Origin: Beroe ovata
Lineage: Eukaryota; Ctenophora; Nuda; Beroida; Beroidae
Direction of reading: 5' to 3'
Assembly: GCA_946803715.1 (NCBI GenBank)
Contig: CAMPET010000279.1
Coordinates: 1 to 64,000 of the forward strand
DNA length: 64,000 bases
In this document: positions 1 through 12,345 of the stretch, one piece after another
How the letters are laid out: every line of letters begins with the position of its first letter
Numbering within the stretch: the stretch's first letter is position 1
Notes under the pieces: generated by a model
Databases searched by the model: none
Told to the model about the DNA's origin: nothing
What the model saw: the letters and a program-made list of their open reading frames with translations, nothing else
Position numbers and translations under genes: made by a program

Positions 1-140
1 ATGTGTGTATGTACTGTTTGTTTCTCTCTGTGTCTGAGCAGGCACTCCGTCATCATGTGTTCAAAATATTATCACTGAATGAAATACAGATGGAATTGCA
101 TAAGATCAATTTTCAATGTCACCTTCACTTATTCACTCAG

Positions 141-532
141 ATGTAAAAAGGAAATGCAGTATGACAGAGTGTAAGAAGCTCGAGGATGAAATTGGACAAT
201 TTGACAGGTTGAGTTCCCACATTGAAAAGTGAAATTCCCTCAATCATTCTTGTGCTCGAAATTTAAGCAAATAGGAGCTACAGTTTGACAACAATACCTT
301 CAGTAAATGAGCTTTGATTACGTTTAGTTCTAGTGACAATGTAGTATCTTATTATTTAACTTAAGAGTTCTAACGGTGATTTTTCATCAGATGTAGTGGG
401 TGCAAAGTTACTGTGTACTGTTCTCCAGTATGTCAAAAGGAACACTGGACGCAGAAACACAAGAAACTGTGTAAGAAGCTGCGCAAAAACTACGAGATCA
501 AAGAAGTGAAAGCGGTTGAAGATTTGGATTGA
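141..532 (+). CDS. MYND zinc-finger protein, last two exons (5' part outside window)
   Basis: Two exons are supported: 141-207 and 391-532, joined in frame over a 183-base GT-AG intron. The last exon encodes a C-terminal MYND finger with the pattern C-x2-C-x5-YCS-x2-CQ-x2-HW-x3-H-x3-C, followed by a lysine-rich tail ending KAVEDLD and a TGA at 530-532. MYND fingers bind short proline-rich peptides and occur in SMYD methyltransferases, ZMYND proteins and others. Too little of the protein is present to name the family. A further exon may lie at 42-55 but is weak. The finger at the extreme C terminus argues against SMYD proteins, where MYND sits inside the SET domain. Confidence 0.75.
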
Positions 533-1243
533 GGTTATCATTAACATTGATTAAGTATACATATCGATCCTGTTATACATTTCTTTAAGATACCGTAGTA
601 GTTATTGAACAATCATTAATACGAATAGCTCTCTGGATCAGCTATAATCATTTTCGGACACGTTTGAGATTTGCTTTTGGAACTATCAACTTTTCTGACT
701 GTTCTTTACTTCTTAACTCATCACAATTTAAATCTTCATAAATTTTGTTTCATTTTAAGATAGTTTTGTTTCATAGTAAGATGTAGTTCATATTTAATTC
801 TTATTTTCGTGCGTTTTAAATATGTGGCAAATGTAATGGAACTTCTGAATCAATTTTCTGGAATACGCGAGATTTATTTGACGAACCTTATAACGCATCA
901 CGCGCTCACGTGTCCTCCGCGGCATTGCTGCGCTGTTCACACAATTCGAGCCGCGCGATCGGAGAGACCCATTGCACGGGTTTGACCGGGACCGTGCAAC
1001 TGGAGCGTTCCGAAAAAATAACAATTGATTCAACCAGAATCGTTTATCAAGTGGTGATATTCAGCTTGAGTAAGTCGAGCCAGCGAAGACTGCTAATGTA
1101 GGGGATCAGTCTCATATGTATATCAATAACTTACAAAAATTGGATCAATAACAACCATAGTTTGAACTTGCTATGAGAAATTCCATGAACATAGTGCCGA
1201 ACAAGCTAACAAGAACGCAGAGGCATGGAACTATGAATTGTAT
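533..1243. other. Intergenic, convergent gene ends
   Basis: This spacer lies between the 3' ends of the MYND gene (+) and the ATP synthase alpha gene (-). A CpG-rich patch at about 890-1010 gives short open frames on both strands, but none resembles a known protein. No RNA gene or clear repeat was seen. Confidence 0.5.
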
Positions 1244-2199
<956 letters not shown>

Positions 2200-2309
2200 T
2201 TAGTTTGAATTATCAACAAAAACATTCTATCTACAAAAGTATTCGTACTTCACAGGTATGTTTTGGAAACAGCATAACAATTGGTACCTATCCGTCTTGC
2301 AGGCTGTTT

Positions 2310-2828
2310 TAACGAACGATGAACTCAAGTTATGACGAGTTATGACGATTAGTGCTTAATCGTCACGCTGTATGACGCTGTGTCAACGAATTGCAAACAT
2401 TCCTACGTCACAGGAATGTATAGTGGTGTCAACAAGTGATGACGAATGAGCGCAAATTCGTCACGCGGGGCTGTCATGACATACTGGTGTCAACGAATTC
2501 CAAGCATTCCTACGTCACATTTTTATGAAGTGGTGTCAACAAATGATGACGAACGAGTGCTCATTCGTCACCAGGGGCTGTCATGACATACTGGTGTCAA
2601 CGAATTCCAAGCATTCCTACGTCACCTTTTTCATGAAGTGGTGTCAACAAATGATGACGAACGAGTTCTCATTCGTCACCAGGGGCTGTCACGACATACT
2701 GGTGTCAACGAATTCCAAGCATTGTTAACAAGTAATGACGAATGAGGGCCCATCCGGCACAGAGACCTGTCATGACAATGAAATACTTGTGCCAAGGAAT
2801 TCCAAGCATTCTTGCGTCACATTGATAT
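2310..2828. repeat. Tandem satellite, about 107-bp unit, with hairpin
   Basis: Head-to-tail units restart with GTGGTGTCAAC at 2423, 2530 and 2638, so the period is 107-108 bp. There are about four and a half units, the outer ones degenerate. Each unit carries an inverted repeat of GACGAAT against ATTCGTC and a CCTACGTCAC motif containing a CRE-like TACGTCA core. The array lies just upstream of the remaining ATP synthase alpha exons, probably in an intron. A related 110-bp array occurs at 54990-55425. Confidence 0.85.
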
Positions 2829-2829
2829 N

Positions 2830-5185
2830 GACCAGCCATCATACTGAACACTATTAGAAAATTTTATTCAAAATTTAGAAATCATATTTTTTGACCCTAA
2901 AGAAATCCGAATTCTGTGTCCGTGGACAGTGTTTTCCGTAGAAAAGTCATTAAACCATTTATCCCAGTTAGGTATATGATTAATACAGTTGACAAAGTTC
3001 TATGATAGAAATTGTGTTGACATATCAAAGGAGAGCTCACCAAATGAAACATAAGACAAGATCATATGCTTATGAGAGATATCGACATTGTGCTTTTTCC
3101 CTATACTACCTAGCTCCACATATAAGCTGGGTAGACTCAGTGAAATAGATTAGAATAAGGATAACAATATCTGATATATACACCCTAGACTGACCTACAG
3201 CCCATCCTTGTCCATGTCACAACAGTGTTAGGATAGAGCAGTCTCAACTACATTTTTAGAATGTAAAGTCAGTAAGAACACAACCCCTTCAGGTGGAACA
3301 AATTGCCCTTAATAACAGGATCTTGGCTGCTGATGTGTAGGAAGACCGGCAATTAAATAAAGGAAAGAAAATGACATATTTCATGGGATATCCTAAAGAA
3401 CGATGTAGACATTACACTACAAATGTGGGTTGGAGTATATTTGGTATACAAGCCAGTGAAGCATATCACACTGCTAGTGATGCTGGTAGATGTACAACAA
3501 ACGTGGAGCTAGAAGCAAGTGTATTTATGGTGTGGGAGGGACAGGCGCTTATCATATGCGTAGACTTCACTGACCAGTTAAGTAATGAGAGAATTATCAC
3601 ATGGGAGGGGGGGGGGGGNAATAAAATTAACATATAATGGGGTTACACATCAAATAAAATTTGTAAGGCAGAATACTTTCTCATGTGAGGCATGCACATA
3701 GAGTGAGGACATGCGGACATGCAGATACATTGATGGTATCCCCCTCCAGGGATAGTGATAGAGTGACCAAATTCAGACAGACTTTCCTCAGAGTCAGGGA
3801 AGAATAGATAAATAAATAGGTTAAATCAAATACATATTGCAACACTGCAGAATCTTAGCGGTGAGTGCTCTATTCTCATTCTCTTCTTACTTGAAAAGAA
3901 TTAGGCACAGATTGAAATTGATCAGGTACACATTGCTTGAAGATAGAATAATATACATTACCATCAAAATTTCCTATCAGTACCATAACAGACATAACGC
4001 CATAACACTGTCATGACATGATAGCATCAATAGATGATTCAAAATAGCATTTAGTACTTTTTTGTAACTAGTATGTAGACTATCCTCAGAGTTATGACGT
4101 AATTTTATATTAATCAGTATTTAGTTGATCCTATTTTAACTAAAATATTCATTAGGTGACTGACGATGATGTTGTACACTTTAAGTATTTTCTCCAATTA
4201 AAGACTAACCACTGTTTCAATTGTCTGAGTTCGCAAACAGAGGAATACCAGAAGTTTTCTTCCAATTCTGAGTAACTAAGCGACTCTTGAAAATACCTAG
4301 CCCCTTTCCAAATGCATTTAATATTGATTAAAATATTCCATCAATGCTGCTGATACCACTTACCGGGGCTATGTTGCATTGCGTGACCCAAATTTCGTGC
4401 ACGCCCAGGCCGCTACCGACATGACCTTTATATTTTTTGTTTTGTTTCCACGTTGCACATGCATTTAAATTTCCCAGTTCACGAAATTGAATGAAATACA
4501 GAACAATAAAGCGATGAAGGCGCGCGTGCCGCGCGCAAGAAACAGTGGACAGATAACATCCGGCAAAAAGCGAGTACACAGAATCGGACAGAATGGACTG
4601 CGCGCACATTGGCGCGCAAAATACGCATTGGAGCAGCGCGCGGCGCAATGACATGACGTGACGTTCGCGTTTAATTAAATTATTGCTCATAATAGTGAAT
4701 ATGATGCGATGCTTAGATGCAAATCGCAAAATTCTCAACAGGTAGGTACTGCAATAGTCGCGCGCGGACTGGGCGCGGGTCTGGGCTTTTCATCGATCAA
4801 CAAAAAGTATCACCTACGAGTAATTTTGAATCTGTGACTGTCACGACAGAGTACTGCACGCTCATGCTCGATTGCTCGACTCCTGCTTATGCTTGTACTT
4901 AACTTATCAATTAATTATTCAGTTATTTATTTATTAATCGGCCCATCATTTTTCCTGGTCTTCCAAAGAAAGTACTGAGAATGAAAAATTCTGCTGCAAG
5001 TCAATACAACTACATTAATGATTAAGGGAGAGTTAATTGTTTTATTTGGTAGGTTTTGTTATTGCTGATGCTTAAAATTTGATTTCATATACATCCAAAT
5101 GTGCTTAGTTATAAAGGTCGTATGAAAATATATCAATGACCCCCTACTGACCCCCTACTGACCCCCTACTGACCCCCTACTGACC
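2830..5185. other. Unassigned region between N joins, with one interspersed repeat
   Basis: From 2830 to about 4370 the sequence is AT-rich, with no convincing exon and no recognised repeat; it is broken by a poly-G run and an N at 3619. From about 4375 to 5125 lies an interspersed repeat (listed separately). At about 5140-5185 a short tandem repeat of an 11-base unit, TGACCCCCTAC, runs into the N at 5186. Confidence 0.5.
4375..5125 (+). repeat. Interspersed repeat, copy A
   Basis: The part from about 4660 to 5120 matches 11940-12310 along its length, including shared stretches such as CTCATAATAGTGAATATGAT and AAAGAAAGTACTGA, and the ending CCAAATGTGCTTAGTTATAA. The 5' part (from GCGTGACCCAAAT) is CpG-rich and more diverged. 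It has no coding capacity. The two copies are in the same orientation and their alignment ends within a few bases of the same point, which suggests a true element end near 5119 and 12309. The class is unknown. Confidence 0.7.
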
Positions 5186-5186
5186 N

Positions 5187-6630
5187 GGAAGAAGAGGGGG
5201 CAAAGAGAGAAGAAGTGCGGAGATCTCACACTAAAATCATGGATAATATGAGGCAGTGTGTCATGGAGAAACAGAGAGAAGTATGTGGGATTTAGTGACA
5301 AAATGCAAGGTGTTGCAGAATAATTGCCATGTGATTTGTGAAGCCTCCCCTTCTTTTATTCGCAAGCAATCTTTGATTATGATGATATCGATGATCAGAT
5401 GTCTCAGATTGATCTGGTGGTTTTCATCACACTCTGATCCCTTTATCTCTGCTTTACCACAGCTAAATCAGATACAGGAACAACACGCACAATCAGAATA
5501 CCAGGCTAGTTGTCGGGAGAATGAACTGAAAACAACCATTGGTAATCTGAACCGGAAGCTGAAAGCAGAGAGCAAGCTCACTAAGCGGAGTCAGAGTGAT
5601 CTTGATAGACTGCGTCTTGATCACGTGAGGGAAAGGGGAGGAATTGTTTATCAATCTCAGAACCCTTCACTCACTTCTCTCGTCTACTCTCATTTCCTCA
5701 CATACCTCTTCCTTTTTCTTCCCATACAAAGCTCTAATCACTTCACATCACATCACTTCACTCCACCTCACGTCAGTCTTCACTTTACCTCACATCACTT
5801 CACTTCACTTATCCTAGGAACGTAGCAAGGAGAAAGCATCAATGACAGAAGCTAGACTGAAGGCAACAGACGCACAGTTGAACATAGCTAACAAACAGGT
5901 CTGAATAAGAGACTTTAGGTCACGTCTTTCACTTAACTTTCTTCTTTGTATAACACACCATTCGGCATATTTCCTCGTAAGATTTAGCTCTGAACAATTG
6001 GTCAGGTAGCAGATCTGACAGAGAGTGAGACCGCCCTGCGGAGCAAGATCAAGGAATTACAACTGCGTGTCGATCAGTTAGAATTTGATATGGGACGTAG
6101 TAAGAATGGGGGAAATGTGACCGCCGGGGTTCTCAATCACTCCAGTTTAGGTAAATAACAGATGAATTCTTGTCAGAATCAATGAGAACAGCGAGAAACG
6201 TTGTCATGTCCCCAATATTTCTGCTCTAGCTTGGTTAAGCAACTGATTAGCTTTGTCGCAGGTAACCTAATGGTAACACCAAGCAACAAAACCCAGCATC
6301 ACGCAACACGTGACAATTATCACGCAACGTGTGACACTTCACAGAGGAAGAGGGATAAGAAGGAAAAGGAGAAGATCAGTAAAATATTCTCTACTGATGT
6401 CATCAGGTAATACCACAAATCTGAGTATAAACACGATTACGAACGTAATAGTGTCATAAGTTCTGGTAAACTCGTTACACACAGATTAAAAGAATACGTT
6501 TTTCACTAGATCAGCGAAGCGAGACAAGCATCGAGTAGCTACAAGTTCTCCAAAGAGTGAATCCACGATCAAGTTTGTCGATAATGAGGAACAACACATC
6601 GATATTAGTCACATAAGCGATCAGACGTGA
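5187..6630 (+). CDS. Coiled-coil protein, 3' six exons
   Basis: Six exons join in phase: 5187-5280 (entered from an N), 5463-5624, 5818-5898, 6006-6150, 6262-6406 and 6510-6630 (TGA). The about 249 residues start with a charged helical stretch (EEEGAKREEVRRSHTKIMDN), go through heptad-like helices (RENELKTTIGNLNRKLKAES; LRSKIKELQLRVDQLEFDMG) and end in a lysine-rich tail with KRDKKEKEKISK and a C terminus HISDQT. This is the C-terminal part of a long coiled-coil protein of centrosomal or cytoskeletal type. I do not recognise the family. The 5' part is lost at the N at 5186. Confidence 0.65.
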
Positions 6631-7234
6631 AGTCTGGGGGTTAGCAAGTTTCATTGATACAGATCATTTTGTGGACAGAGAGTGTTAGGTCAGATAGAAC
6701 TATTTATCACAACGGCTGTAAGTTGACGAGAAAAACAATCCTGAAAACCAAGGTCAATTTTGTGACACTGACACAAAATTTTACACATCTAAAACACGTT
6801 TCCCTCACGCGCTGAAACATTTTTTAGGAATCTCTAAGATAAGCGCGCGCATTTGCCGCGCGCTAGAGTTGTAAAATGCGCGTACAAGTTAAGGAAATGG
6901 CGGCAACAGACGGCGGGATTGGAACACAGTGAGATGGGATCTTATCAAGTTTGAGACGGTTTGGGGTTAGCAGAGATGGTTAAGGTGTTGTAGGGCAGTA
7001 GATGGCCGAAAATGCTCAATGATAGTTCTATTCTACTAGAGCGCACGAGAATTGAGAAGCAGAGATCAGATAAAATCTGGCAACTAAACAATGAACAACC
7101 TGGCGAAGCTTGAATCTGCAGACATATACAATATTGTCAGGCAACAATTCAATTTCATAGATGCAATGGGAGACTATTCGACTTCCACACTCTTATTTTT
7201 TGCCGGATGTTATATATATCTGTCAATTTGCTAT

Positions 7235-7635
7235 TGTTTCTCGAGCCGCGCGCGCGCGCGAGAAAGCATTGCCGATCGTCGCGGCCAGTCGCGCGTTTTC
7301 AGCTTTCCTGAACACTAAATGTGCATACTGCATAGGTTACGCAATGCAATGCGCCCCTTTCTACTCAGTGATGTCGCAGCAGGTTGGGTCACGCACGCGC
7401 AGCGTGTGAATATTTCCTGCCGCAGGCCCGGCCGCTACGCCGATGATCTTGCCGATGATTTCGTCTGCGCCGCGCGCTAGACGAAATTCTCGACAAATTA
7501 CGCAGCGCGTTGTCGATCGATGATAGACCCTGTCGAGAATTTCGTTTTGCGCGCGCGCGGCGCAAACTTATTCTCAGACTTCGCGGCTTGCATCAGCGGT
7601 CTAGCATCGCCAGACAACGCAGCGCGTTAACTGGA
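7235..7635. repeat. GC-rich foldback element, copy 1
   Basis: The arms ACGAAATTCTCGACA and TGTCGAGAATTTCGT form an inverted repeat around a segment with TCGATCGATGATAGA. Outside the arms are CG-alternating tracts (GCGCGCGCGCGG) and the flank CAGCGGTCTAGCATCGCCAG. The same blocks recur near 19180-19640, 31640-31820 and 63650-63960. It has no coding capacity and looks like a non-autonomous foldback or MITE-type element. Confidence 0.7.
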
Positions 7636-7806
7636 TCTTGAATTCGTGCAGTGCAGGTGCGCGTACATTTGCACTTTATAATGGAACCACAAATATGCAT
7701 ATCAAATTCAGGTGATAATTCTATTTACCAAATTATTATTTATCCAAATATATTTTATTTTTCATTTTTTCTTTTTTCCAGCTCAGTATTTCCTCAATAT
7801 CTGGTA

Positions 7807-7934
7807 TGTGTACACTTGGAAGGAAAAGTGGACAGATAGAAAAAGACGCACACTTCGTAGTGGAAACTGCTTACAGTTGCTAAAAATTGCGTGTCTTTTT
7901 CCTTACTTCTGCCTTTTTCTTCCATGTGAATACA
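7807..7934. repeat. Palindromic MITE, TA-flanked family, diverged copy
   Basis: This is a near-palindrome starting TGTGTACACTTGGAAGG and ending with its diverged inverse. It matches the cleaner copy at 42174-42301 along its length, including the AAAAAGACGC and GCGTCTTTTTC-like arms. A TA lies at the left end, and the right flank reads TG, so the target duplication is decayed. Confidence 0.7.
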
Positions 7935-8542
7935 TGGGCTTATTTGTTGCTGGTTGATTATTATTTGATATATGTTACAGTGGTATAAATGTTATTCATT
8001 CAATTGATTTATTTTTCATGACACTTCTTTACTAATCTCTACAAAGTCTCTTTTCTAGTTTCTGAAATAGCACCCTTATGTCTCCTCATTGATTTGATCA
8101 AATTTCATACTTCTTTCTGGATTGTCAATTTGCCCAAAATTTGTCACTCTGATATGTAAATTAAGGTGCATGAAGTTTGCTGAATCATAGGAACTGGCGC
8201 TCAAAACACTTTTCAATTAATTCTTGTGGGTTTCTTTTATTGTGTAGAGCATCTTTCCCATTGATAAGTTAATTGTAACAATGATAAATAGAACTTTTAT
8301 ACTAAAGTGGCACAGCTGTGCCACGAAAGCAAAAATAGAAATTCATTGTATTAATGATAAAATCCCTGTCCATTAATTTCTCCTTATACTAGATTTCCAA
8401 ATTACTGGAAATGTTCCTATCTTATCCAATGTTTTCAGCATAGTGAGAGTGATGTCTGTTGACTTGAAGAAGAAAACACCAGTTCCTCTTTAAAGAACAG
8501 TCCTCATGAATTGATNTTGTCATTGGGGAAGTTTGCCGAAAA

Positions 8543-8959
8543 ATGGACAATGACCAACTTGAGCGCGAGAAAAGGAAATGCAATGTTATCATAAACAAAA
8601 TCCCAGAACCTAATAGCACATTGAATGGTCGAGATAAAAAAGATCATGACATGCAGTTTTTATGTAACAAATTGGGCATGGTTGCTAGTGATGTAAAAGC
8701 TTGTTTCAGGACAGGTTCTTCCCTGAAGACTAAAGATGGGATGTCATTGCCCAGACCACTCGTTGTTATCATGAAGGACGAAGAAACAGCCAAGTATTGG
8801 CATGACTATGGACGTGGTTACCATGTTGAGGGCACAGACACATGGATTAACCCTGACTTATGCAAAGCTGACAGGCATTTGAATTTTTTAATGCGGGAAG
8901 AACGGAGAAGCAGGTTACGAGCTGCCCCATCCCCTGCAAGTCTCAAACAGCAGATGTAA
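8543..8959 (+). mobile_element. LINE ORF1 fragment
   Basis: This 138-residue frame opens just after the N at 8516 and ends 32 bases before the LINE ORF2. It contains EREKRKCNVIINKIPEP, DVKACFRTGSS and a ... RPLVVIMKDEETAKYW block, a layout like the RNA-recognition-type domain of non-LTR retrotransposon ORF1 proteins, which bind element RNA. The real N terminus is probably lost at the N. Spacing and orientation make it the upstream ORF of the same element as 8992-11495. Confidence 0.65.
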
Positions 8960-8991
8960 ATCCTTTTCCAAGTCCTTGCAAGACCCAAGTC

Positions 8992-11495
8992 ATGAATTTG
9001 AATGTGCTTTATACCAATGCTTGCTCCCTCACTAACAAGATGACTGAATTAAAGCAACTTTTACTGACTGAGCGCTATGATGTCATTTGCATTTCTGAGA
9101 GCCATTTTTATGATGATCTATCCCCCGCTGAATGCAGCATACCAGGATACAACTCAGTTCGAGGTGATAGGGACTTCAGGTTAGATAGAAGCGACAACAA
9201 ATATCCAGTTAGCGAAGGTGGAGGTTCTGTAATATTTGTCCAGAATCACATAACCATCAGCAGAACAGTCAATGGCCCAGATTCAGTTGCTGTCTGTCTA
9301 GAGTGTGACTTGGGAAAAGTCTTGATTGCTTGCATCTACAGGTCACCTTCACTAAATAAGAAGCAGGACACTAAGCTTCTCAACTTTGTCAGTGATATAT
9401 TCAAAGATGAGACCTGTGCTGCTAAGTTTTGCTATGGAGACTTCAATTTGAATCATGTTTCTTGGCTGTCTGGAACTATTCCAGGCTATTCCTCAGACTC
9501 AGTAGACGAGATCATACTTCGGCAGAAAAAATATTTGGATCTCATTCATGAGCTTGGACTCTCCTGGTTACTTACCACAGAAACTACCCGACGCAGGATC
9601 AATCAAAAGACTGGTGAAATGAATGAGAGTCTGCTTGATCAGCTGATATTCACAGATGACAGTCTTGTGAATGAGTTCAAACTGGGTCCTCATTTAGGAA
9701 GGAGTGATCATGCCACTCTTAGCACTGAGCTCAATGTTACACACCCATCAAAGATAGAAGAAAACAAATCCACCAAAGAGAAGAGACGTGCTTGGTCCAA
9801 GATAAAGTGTGAAGATATCCTGAAGTGGTCACACGAAATTGAATGGAACTCTTTATTTACTGATGATTTTTCTGTTAATGAGATTTACTCGAACATTCTT
9901 GATCACTTGAATATTTTGACTGATAAAGTTCCATTTAAGAACAATAAAAACAATATTGAGAGTAACTATAATACTCCTTGGTCAACAAGGTCTCTTAAGC
10001 GAGCAATTAGGTTAAAGAACAAGGCTTGGAATGATTTTGATGTTAGCCCATCAACACTTACTTGGAATATTGCTCTAGAAAAGCAGAACAATTTTGAGAA
10101 GGTGCAATGTGAAGCTAGGGCCAAGTATGAAAAGAGAATTACTAGAAATTTGAAAAATAATTCTCGTGCTTTTTTCTCTTATCTCAGGTCTCAAAATAAA
10201 GTGAAGGATATTGTAACAAATCTAGTGAAACCTGATGGTTCCCGTACCAGTGATGATCAGGAGACAGCTGACTGCTTTGCAGCTGCTTTTAGCTCTGTTT
10301 TTGTTGAGGAACCTTTGGGCCCTTTGCCTGAGTCCTGTTACAGTGTCCATAATGTGAAAAAATGTGATGATATTGTTATCAATGTAAGCAGTGTCCGTCA
10401 TGAGTTGAAGAAACTTAACATATTTAAGAGCTTTGGCCCAGACAGTGTCCATCCCAAGCTGTTAAAGGCCTTAGCTGATAATGATGATTTTGTCAATTTG
10501 GTAACTATGCTTTTCAATAAATGTGCAAAAGAAGCCAAGATCCCAGATATTTGGAAAGAAGCAAATGTTGTTGCTCTTCATAAGAAGGAGTCTCGAAATG
10601 ATCCTTATAACTATAGACCAGTTTCCTTAACTTGTATTTTATCCAAGGTTTATGAAAGTTTAATCAAGAATCACGTGTTCAAATTTGTAAATGCTAGTAT
10701 CACCCAGGATCAACATGGATTCGTTCCTAAAAAATCTTGCTTGTCAAACCTATTAGAAACTATAGATAACATTTTAGACTTATTAGAACAGGGCTTTCCT
10801 GTGGACATATTTTATTTGGACTTCATGAAGGCCTTTGATTCAGTCCCCCATTATAGGCTTCTTGTAAAACTAAAGAACTATGGAATTGATGGCAATACAC
10901 TATCTATTATCCAAGACTTTCTATCTGATAGAACCATGAGAACGGTTGTTAGAGGGAATTTTTCGGATGCAAAGTATGTTAAATCAGGTGTTCCCCAGGG
11001 CTCTGTCTTGGGACCACTTCTGTTTGTACTTTTCATTAATGATTTGCCATCTGGTCTAAGTAACGCTTGTAAAATATTTGCTGATGATTTAAAGGTTGTT
11101 TCTAATGCTAGTAATCATGCCATATGTGAAATGGACTTGAAATCTCTTGAAAACTGGGAGCAAAAGTGGCTGCTCAAATTTAACATCTCTAAATGTAAGG
11201 TTTTGCATATAAATATCAACAATAACCCCAACCATAAATATATGTTGGATGGTAATTTAATTCAAGAAACTTGTGTAGAGCGTGATCTAGGCGTCCTTAT
11301 GGACAGTTCTCTTGGCTGGGATCACAACATTCATAAATTTATTAAAGATTCTAACAAGATTATAGCTTGGGTTAGTAGAAATATTGTTGTGAAGGATATT
11401 GAGTTGATGCTGAAGGTTTATAAGACTCTTATAAGGCCCAGAATTGAGTATTGTGTTCAACTGTGGTCACCAGCAGTTCGCCATGGGAATTGGGC
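8992..11495 (+). mobile_element. CR1/L2-type LINE ORF2: endonuclease and reverse transcriptase, 3' truncated
   Basis: A single open frame of about 835 residues runs into the N at 11496. Residues 1-250 are an APE-like endonuclease (LYTNACSLTNKM start, ISESHFYDD, YGDFNLNHVSW, GRSDHATLS end motif). Residues about 490-740 are reverse transcriptase (YRPVSLTCILSK, FYLDFMKAFDSVPH, SGVPQGSVLGPLLFVLFIND and the catalytic FADD). The frame has no stops, so the copy is young or was recently active. The final C-terminal part and the 3' tail are missing at the N. Endonuclease plus this RT layout fits the CR1/L2/Rex1 group; an exact clade would need a tree. Confidence 0.9.
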
Positions 11496-11496
11496 N

Positions 11497-12310
11497 CCTA
11501 AGAGGTAAAAGTAACATCAAGTGAAAGTCCCATCGAGGGAGCTTGTGGTAGTCAAAAGTTATAGCATCACCAAAATACCCAAAGTTTGGCGCATTGGGAA
11601 GCAGGTGAAATGTCGGAGTTTCAGGATATGAAACATACTGTGATAATCTACAGACATTCAAGTAGCACTAGCAGAATAACCGCACTTCAGTCAGTTTAAT
11701 CAGAATTAAGATGGTGTAATATGCCGTGGAAGAGAGGGCATTTTTCAAATCGGCGCGCGATCGAAAATCCCCCTATAGTTCCGCGAAGCTGTTCCCGCGC
11801 TGCGTGACCCAAATACTCCGCGCGCGCTACGACTTTTCAGTTCACTGAGTAGAACAGGGGCGCGCAACGTGTGCACACGCGAAGCCCAAAATTAGCCTAT
11901 AGTGGAATACGCAATGGAGAGGCGCGGCGCGCGGCGATGACGTTTAATTAAATCATCGCTCATAATAGTGAATATGATGCTACGATGAAAATCAGCAAGC
12001 CGCAAGATTCTCAACATGAGCAGGTAACTAGTAACTACTGCAGGGTCGCGCGCGGCTTGGGCCTGGCCTGGGTTTATCATCGATCACCTACGATGCTTAT
12101 GCTCGGACTTGATTTATTAGTTATCAATTAATTATCCATTTATTTATTTATCGGCCAATCATTTTTCCTGGTCCTCCAAAGAAAGTACTGAAAATGAAAA
12201 ATTCTTCTGCAAGTCAATACAACTACAGTTAATTGTCTAATTCGGTAGGTTTTGTTATTGCTGATGCTTAAAATTTGATTTCGTATACATCCAAATGTGC
12301 TTAGTTATAA
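11497..12310 (+). repeat. Interspersed repeat, copy B, upstream of NUBP1
   Basis: From about 11810 the sequence matches the CpG-rich family, and 11940-12310 matches 4660-5120 closely. A fragment of the 5' part (TTTACTGAGTAGAATAGGGG) also occurs near 31890. The repeat ends only about 36 bases before the NUBP1 start codon, so the NUBP1 promoter or 5' leader must lie in or overlap repeat sequence. 11497-11800 shows nothing else recognisable. Confidence 0.7.
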
Positions 12311-12345
12311 AATTCAAATTATATGATTTGCTCAGGCTGACAAAC

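Larger units (their letters stand above)
6631..8515. other. Intergenic, repeat-bearing
   Basis: Besides the two repeats listed separately (7235-7635 and 7807-7934), this stretch holds a short CpG-rich inverted repeat near 6843-6895 and an 18-base perfect palindrome, GTGGCACAGCTGTGCCAC, at 8307-8324. The open frames near 7091-7409 read through the GC-rich repeat and have no protein-like features. Confidence 0.5.

Noticed and set aside
2310-2828. CRISPR-like array
   Set aside because: The whole 107-bp unit repeats and there are no unique spacers between short repeats; the setting is an animal genome.
3371-3637. An 88-residue open frame ending in a poly-G run and N
   Set aside because: No protein-like motif or splice context, and it is cut by the N at 3619.
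5256-5825. A 189-residue plus-strand open frame
   Set aside because: It runs from one exon through introns of the coiled-coil gene, including a low-complexity TCACTTCAC tract; phase shows separate exons instead.
7091-7409. Overlapping open frames of 75-82 residues
   Set aside because: They read into the CG-alternating part of the foldback element and have no conserved features.
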